From NCBI RefSeq assembly GCF_016757215.1, contig NZ_JAESIY010000001.1:124001-188000 (forward strand): a DNA stretch of 64,000 nucleotides. Direction: 5' to 3'. Origin of the DNA: Fulvivirga sediminis. Its GTDB lineage: Bacteria; Bacteroidota; Bacteroidia; Cytophagales; Cyclobacteriaceae. A program made the translations under genes and the position numbers. A model generated the notes under the pieces. It did not search any database. It was not told the DNA's origin and saw only the letters and a program-made list of their open reading frames with translations. Numbering within the stretch: the stretch's first letter is position 1; the number at the start of each line of letters is the position of its first letter. Shown here one piece after another: positions 59,680-64,000 of this stretch.

Positions 59680-61056
59680 TCAGTATTTTATGCCGTATTT
59701 ATCCATTTTTCTATAGATGGTAGTTCTGCCAAGCCCCAGTTCTTTGGCGGCTTTGGATATATTGCCCTTATGTTTAGCTATAGCTATTTCTATAGTTTCT
59801 TTTTCTATTTCATTGAGGTTTATGGTGCTGGAATAAGAAGGTTTTGGCTTAGAGCTTTGTAATAAAAAATGGTGTGGCTGCAGGATCGAGTCATCACTCA
59901 TAATTACCGCTCTTTCCATAGCATGCTGTAACTCTCTTATGTTTCCAGGCCAAAGATGGCGTTGAAGTAAGGAATAGCTTTTGTTACTTAGCTTTAAAGT
60001 GCCTTTACGGTATTTATGAGCGAATATTTGTAGAAAATGATCTGCTAGCAAAGGAACGTCTTCAGGTCTTTCGGCGAGGGCTGGTACAGAAAGCTCCACG
60101 GTATTGAGTCTATATAGTAAATCCTCACGAAACTCACTATTTGTCACCATCTCAAAGAGATTATTGTTAGTAGCAGAAATTATTCTGCAATCAATATCTA
60201 TAGGTGTTGCAGAGCCAACTCTGGTTACGGTTTTATGTTGAATGGCTGTGAGTAGTTTAGCTTGTAGTGGTAGCGATAGATTGCCGATTTCATCTAAAAA
60301 AAGTGTTCCTCCTTGTGCTAGCTCAAATCTTCCTATCTTATCTTGGCGTGCATCTGTGAATGATCCTTTAATGTGACCGAACATTTCCGATTCAAATAAG
60401 GTCTCACTTATAGTGCCTAGGTCTACTTTTACAAATACGTTATCTCGACGGTCAGATTTTTCATGGATAGACTTTGCTAATAATTCTTTTCCTGTCCCAT
60501 TTTCACCGAAAATTATAATATTGGCATCAGTGTCAGCTACTTTATCAGTCATGCGAAAGAGCTCTTTCATGGCTGGTGATCGCCCAATGATTTCAACTTT
60601 TGTTTGATTGAGCAGGCTTTTCATCCCAGAATGCTTTTCGTGTAACTGCTTTACCTCCTGTTGTGATTTGCTGAGCTGGTAGGCCGCACGAACGGTAGCT
60701 TGTAGCTTTTCGTTATCCCAGGGCTTTACTACAAAATCTGTGGCTCCTATTTTCATGGCTTCAACGGCTAGCTTTATGTCCCCATAAGCGGTAATCATCA
60801 CTACTTGTTGTGCCGGTTTTCGTTCTATTATATTTTGAAGCCACATGAGGCCTTCTCTGCCGCTGGTAGCTCCGGCAGTGTAGTTCATGTCCAGAAGAAT
60901 GACATCATACTCATGTTGATTCAGTAGGTAGTTGATTTGCTGCGGTTGGCTTTCTGCTGTTATTTGCGTAAAGGTAGGCTTTAATGCCATGCGTGCAGAA
61001 TGTAATACATCTGTATCATCATCAATAATTAAAATATTCGCTGCCAGCCTGGTCAT
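59680..61056 (-). CDS. Sigma-54-dependent response regulator (NtrC-type)
   Basis: This is a 458-residue activator with a receiver (phospho-Asp56 in YDVILLDMNYT), an AAA+ domain and a Fis-type helix-turn-helix. Walker A is GENGTGKE (184-191), Walker B TLFLDEIG (251-258), and the sigma-54 contact loop is GSFTDA (231-236) in place of the standard GAFTGA. The C-terminus carries HKGNISKAAKELGLGRTTIYRKM. It acts with the kinase downstream and is divergent from the FtsX permease gene, so that gene is the probable target. The region between them holds two inverted repeats. Confidence 0.93.
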   Translation of the reverse strand: MTRLAANILIIDDDTDVLHSARMALKPTFTQITAESQPQQINYLLNQHEYDVILLDMNYTAGATSGREGLMWLQNIIERKPAQQVVMITAYGDIKLAVEAMKIGATDFVVKPWDNEKLQATVRAAYQLSKSQQEVKQLHEKHSGMKSLLNQTKVEIIGRSPAMKELFRMTDKVADTDANIIIFGENGTGKELLAKSIHEKSDRRDNVFVKVDLGTISETLFESEMFGHIKGSFTDARQDKIGRFELAQGGTLFLDEIGNLSLPLQAKLLTAIQHKTVTRVGSATPIDIDCRIISATNNNLFEMVTNSEFREDLLYRLNTVELSVPALAERPEDVPLLADHFLQIFAHKYRKGTLKLSNKSYSLLQRHLWPGNIRELQHAMERAVIMSDDSILQPHHFLLQSSKPKPSYSSTINLNEIEKETIEIAIAKHKGNISKAAKELGLGRTTIYRKMDKYGIKY

Positions 61057-61093
61057 TTAGTTTAGTAACTTATTTTTATGATGAAGATAGAAG

Positions 61094-61133
61094 TTGTTCT
61101 TATTTGGAACAAATTTATGTTTCATAACGAAAC
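61094..61133. promoter_or_regulatory. Inverted repeats in the regulator/permease intergenic region
   Basis: TTGTTC (61094-61099) pairs with GAACAA (61107-61112), and GTTTC (61119-61123) with GAAAC (61129-61133). Both are candidate binding sites of the sigma-54 activator. I see no good -24/-12 (TGGCAC-N5-TTGCA) sequence nearby. Confidence 0.45.
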
Positions 61134-61226
61134 AGATTGAGGTCATTATATTTTCTTTTTGATTGTAATCAACTGATATTCAATGTCATATTTAGTTAGG
61201 TATGCTGTTGGTATATAGTAGGGAAA

Positions 61227-63662
61227 ATGCTTGGTGATATGTTGAAAAATTATTTAAAGATTGCTTTTAGAAACCTTGTTAAGAATAAGCTTTATGCTTT
61301 GATTAATGTTCTTGGTCTAGCCTTTGGCTTGGCGTGTGTTATGCTCATATCTCTATATGTGGCTGATGAATGGAGTTATGATCGGTTTCATACAGGTGCT
61401 ACTCATATTTATCGGGTAGAGTGGTTTGGGGATGTGCCGCAAACCCGAACACCATACCCTATGGCCTTGGCTTTGAAGCAGGATTTTCCCGAAGTTATGG
61501 AGGCTACTTCACTTACGCCGCTTTGGGGGGCGGGTCTAACTAAAAAAGTGTTTTCTGTTAAGAACCCTGAAAATGATGTGGCTTATGATGAACGTGGCAT
61601 TCTGGGGGTGGATAGCACTTTTTTAAAAGTTTTTGATTTTAAGCTTATTCATGGTAATAAGAATGATGTTTTAAGAAATGTAGGGGGCGTGCTAATTTCC
61701 GAAAGCTATGCACATAAATATTTTGAAGATGAAAATCCTATAGGAAAATATTTATCATTTAATAGTGACAAGACTCTCGCTCAGGTGGAGGGAGTTTTTG
61801 AGGATGTGCCTCATAATTCTCATTTTCATTTTGATATTTTACTTTCTTACGTTACGCTCAAGGCCATGAATCCTAATAGCGCCTTTTATAGCTGGGACGA
61901 TTTTGGTCATTATAATTATATCAAATTAAAAGCAGATGCTAATGCCTCGCAACTGGAAGCTCAGCTACTGACTTGGATACGTAATTATGTGGACTGGTCA
62001 GATGAAACCTTGCATCGGATTGCTCAGGAGCAAATGCACTTTTTCCTAGATCCGCTTACAGATATACATTTGAAATCGCATATTCGGTGGGAGTTAGAGC
62101 CTAATGGTAATATTGAGTATGTGTATATAATGGCTACTGCGGCTTCACTTATTTTAATTATTGCCTGCGTCAATTTCATGAATTTAAGTACTTCCCAGTC
62201 TGTGGCCAGATCTAAAGAGATTGGAGTTAGAAAGTCTTTAGGGGCACATAGAAGTCAGCTTACTCGGCAGTTTCTTGGGGAGTCATTGTTGATATCTGCT
62301 ATGGCTATTATTCTGGCCGGCCTACTGGCTGAGGTGTCACTCCCAGGCTTCAATTACATTACAGGAAAGCAACTGCATACTCAATATCTTCATCATTCAT
62401 TTTCATTATTGCTACTGGTTGGTATAGGAGCTTTTGTGGGCTTGGCGGCAGGCCTTTATCCGGCGCTTTTCCTGTCGTCAATTGATCCGGTAGTGAGTAT
62501 GAAAGGTGTTGAAAGAGTAAAGGCTTCTGGCTTTTGGCTGAGAAATAGTCTGGTAGTGTTTCAATTTTTAATTTCTATGATTCTTATTACGGGTAGTATC
62601 ATTATTAATGATCAGCTGTATTTTATGGAAAATAAAGACCTTGGTTTTGATAAGAGTCGACTTCTGAATATTCCTTTGAAAAATGATGATTTAGATGAGA
62701 AATTTTTTGCTATGAAAAATGAGCTGAAAAAAATTCCTGGCGTTGAGTTCGTCTCAGGTATGTCTAATGTTCCTGGCTTACAGTTTAATCAGCATTTTAT
62801 ATATGCGCTTTCTAGTCCACAGAATATTATTAACGTGTCAGAAATGTTTAGTGATGATGAGTTGGTGGAGGCTTTAGGGCTTACTCTTTTGGAGGGTAGA
62901 ATGTTCTCTAGAAATGTGAGTACCGATGCAGAAGATGCTTTGGTGGTGAATGAAGCTGTTTTAAAGGCATTGCAGATAGATGATGCTGTGGGTAAGGAAG
63001 TGATGTGGGAGCGATACACTGGTGCAGGATTAACTAAGCAGACTATCATAGGTGTGGTAAAGAATTTCAATTATCAATCTTTGCACGAAGAGGTGAAGCC
63101 CTTGGTGCTCAAATATTCAGAGGACTATAATTATATGCTTGTAAAAATTGAAGGTGATAATTATCAAAATACAATAACTCAAATCCGTACACTATGGGGT
63201 GATTATATAGATCGTTTTGATTTTGAATATAGCGTTCTTTCTGATGATTTAAGCTTTCAGTATTTATCAGAAGAGAAAACAGCAAAGATCTTCAGCGGCT
63301 TTTCTTTTATGGCTATACTTATTGCTTGTTTCGGTTTGTTTGGTTTGGCTAGCCTGTCCTTCGAAGCTAGAACTAAAGAGGTAGGCATTAGAAAAGTACT
63401 CGGCGCTTCAGTATTTTCCGTTCTCGCATTATTATTAAAGGATTTTTCTAAGATGATAATGCTGGCAATTATTTTGGCAATACCATTGGCTTGGTACTTA
63501 TCAGAAAAATGGTTAAATAATTTTATTTATAAGATAGCAATCAACCCTTTTGTGTTTGTATTTGCTGGCGTTTTATTGGTTTTAATTGCCTGGCTTACCC
63601 TTTCGTATTTAACCTACAAGGCGGCTAAAACCAATCCGGTAGAAATCTTAAAAGATCAATAG
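61227..63662 (+). CDS. FtsX-like ABC transporter permease
   Basis: This is an 811-residue MacB/FtsX-type permease. The start is ATG 61227, or 61239 (LKNYLKIAFRNLVKNKLYALINVLGLAFGLA), which is the usual family beginning. It has one helix, a large MacB periplasmic core, three helices (near residues 295-445), then another periplasmic core and three helices (ending VLLVLIAWLTLSYLTYKAA). Both FtsX repeats carry KEIGVRKSLGAHRSQ and KEVGIRKVLGASVFS, the coupling motifs. No ATPase gene is visible in the window, so its ATP-binding partner lies outside or elsewhere. It is divergent from the two-component pair, whose response regulator probably controls it. Confidence 0.9.
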   Translation: MLGDMLKNYLKIAFRNLVKNKLYALINVLGLAFGLACVMLISLYVADEWSYDRFHTGATHIYRVEWFGDVPQTRTPYPMALALKQDFPEVMEATSLTPLWGAGLTKKVFSVKNPENDVAYDERGILGVDSTFLKVFDFKLIHGNKNDVLRNVGGVLISESYAHKYFEDENPIGKYLSFNSDKTLAQVEGVFEDVPHNSHFHFDILLSYVTLKAMNPNSAFYSWDDFGHYNYIKLKADANASQLEAQLLTWIRNYVDWSDETLHRIAQEQMHFFLDPLTDIHLKSHIRWELEPNGNIEYVYIMATAASLILIIACVNFMNLSTSQSVARSKEIGVRKSLGAHRSQLTRQFLGESLLISAMAIILAGLLAEVSLPGFNYITGKQLHTQYLHHSFSLLLLVGIGAFVGLAAGLYPALFLSSIDPVVSMKGVERVKASGFWLRNSLVVFQFLISMILITGSIIINDQLYFMENKDLGFDKSRLLNIPLKNDDLDEKFFAMKNELKKIPGVEFVSGMSNVPGLQFNQHFIYALSSPQNIINVSEMFSDDELVEALGLTLLEGRMFSRNVSTDAEDALVVNEAVLKALQIDDAVGKEVMWERYTGAGLTKQTIIGVVKNFNYQSLHEEVKPLVLKYSEDYNYMLVKIEGDNYQNTITQIRTLWGDYIDRFDFEYSVLSDDLSFQYLSEEKTAKIFSGFSFMAILIACFGLFGLASLSFEARTKEVGIRKVLGASVFSVLALLLKDFSKMIMLAIILAIPLAWYLSEKWLNNFIYKIAINPFVFVFAGVLLVLIAWLTLSYLTYKAAKTNPVEILKDQ

Positions 63663-63746
63663 ACATAGGAGTTTTGGTGTTAAATAATCTGAAAATCAAT
63701 TGATTGCACTCAAATTTTAAAGAAAGGTGGGAATGCTTTAAATGAA

Positions 63747-63772
63747 AAAGGCAGTCATAATTGACTGCCTTT
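63747..63772. terminator. Terminator between the permease and tRNA-Val
   Basis: Perfect arms AAAGGCAGTCA (63747-63757) and TGACTGCCTTT (63762-63772) with T-rich flanks lie between two convergent transcripts. On the minus strand a TTTTTC run follows, so it ends the tRNA transcript and also the permease. Confidence 0.88.
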
Positions 63773-63777
63773 CTTTG

Positions 63778-63852
63778 TGGGCGCTGAGGGATTCGAACCC
63801 CCGACCCCCTCGGTGTAAACGAGATGCTCTGAACCAGCTGAGCTAAGCGCCC
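63778..63852 (-). tRNA. tRNA-Val(TAC)
   Basis: This is a 75-nt cloverleaf on the minus strand. The acceptor stem is GGGCGCT/AGCGCCC with discriminator A at 63778. The anticodon loop TTTACAC carries TAC, with the stem TCTCG/CGAGG (one U-G pair). The T loop is GGTTCGAATCC. The 3' CCA is not encoded. Confidence 0.97.
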
Positions 63853-63891
63853 TTTTCTCATATAGTGTCTCACTATTTGTGAATGGGAATG

Positions 63892-63922
63892 CAAATGTAG
63901 TGAACTTTTTAATTTGTGCAAA
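63892..63922 (-). promoter_or_regulatory. Bacteroidota-type promoter of tRNA-Val
   Basis: On the minus strand a TTTG -33 element (63919-63922) and a TACATTTG -7 element (63892-63899) are separated by 19 nt, the same spacing as in the tRNA-Phe promoter. The remaining bases to 64000 hold nothing I can identify. Confidence 0.8.
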
Positions 63923-64000
63923 CATTATCTTATTTCCTTTATCGTTCTTGTTTCAACGAATATGGAATTACTGAAATGAGGTAGCGCAATTCTAAGTCGA

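Noticed and set aside
63625-63921. A 98-residue minus-strand frame across the tRNA-Val gene, with RLAQLVQS and GSGVRIPQ
   Set aside because: It is the tRNA gene translated; this peptide pattern is a classic artefact.
1-64000. Search for CRISPR arrays, integrases, transposases, prophage genes or a polysaccharide-utilisation locus
   Set aside because: I found no repeat-spacer array, no recombinase motif, no SusC/SusD pair and no phage structural gene in the window.

Overview
The window is about 64 kb of low-GC, densely packed chromosome from a Bacteroidota bacterium, most likely Cytophagales (a Fulvivirga/Flammeovirga-like relative). The evidence is promoters of the TTTG-N19-TAnnTTTG type in front of both tRNA genes, few Shine-Dalgarno sites, many short-lipobox lipoproteins, bacillithiol-type YpdA, long-form IspH, lamin-tail and parallel beta-helix surface proteins, and a GSFTDA-type sigma-54 activator. 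It reads as core chromosome. I see no prophage, intact insertion sequence, integrase or CRISPR array.

Layout. 0-8 kb: start of asd (cut by the window edge), a secreted lamin-tail protein, a lipoprotein isoaspartyl peptidase, then a dksA-like/scpB/rluB operon and a membrane histidine kinase. 8-15 kb: tRNA-Phe, a two-gene Hdr/GlpC-like iron-sulfur operon, a transglutaminase-like secreted protein divergent from a small lipoprotein, and a large AsmA protein. 15-25 kb: an Fpg-like glycosylase, feoAB, a membrane MutS-like ATPase, and a minus-strand block with a collagen-like lipoprotein, an amidase, a SanA/DUF218 protein and a CNNM/CorC protein. 25-31 kb: a HEAT-cyclophilin lipoprotein followed by purK, purE and an OmpA-like protein. 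31-39 kb: a PH-like membrane protein, a STAS-like protein with a TrkA-type K+ channel, TerB-like and TerC proteins, Fur, an ABC exporter and a tandem Usp protein. 39-48 kb: a long minus-strand block of prfA, a beta-helix lipoprotein, a YjbQ protein, a phosphoesterase-barrel fusion, gpmI and a lipoprotein. 48-58 kb: small lipoproteins, a GNAT enzyme, YpdA, a proton antiporter with a coupled micro-ORF, a CreD operon with its repressor, a Ca2+/Na+ antiporter, a PAP2 phosphatase and ispH. 58-64 kb: a histidine kinase/sigma-54 regulator pair divergent from an FtsX-type permease, and tRNA-Val.

No single large unknown defence or biosynthetic system stands out. The most unusual items are: (1) ispH has no ATG, GTG or TTG upstream of its essential first cluster cysteine, and the codon in the expected start position is ATC behind a strong Shine-Dalgarno and a -7 box; (2) a membrane protein/ArsR-like regulator/CreD operon carries two near-identical palindromes, one lying over its promoter; (3) a 29-residue membrane peptide overlaps the stop codon of the Na+/H+ antiporter; (4) a decayed sequence with a perfect Shine-Dalgarno lies between ispH and the kinase; (5) a pair of 17-bp repeats lies in a divergent promoter region.

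All functions are read from sequence motifs and family knowledge; no database search was run.
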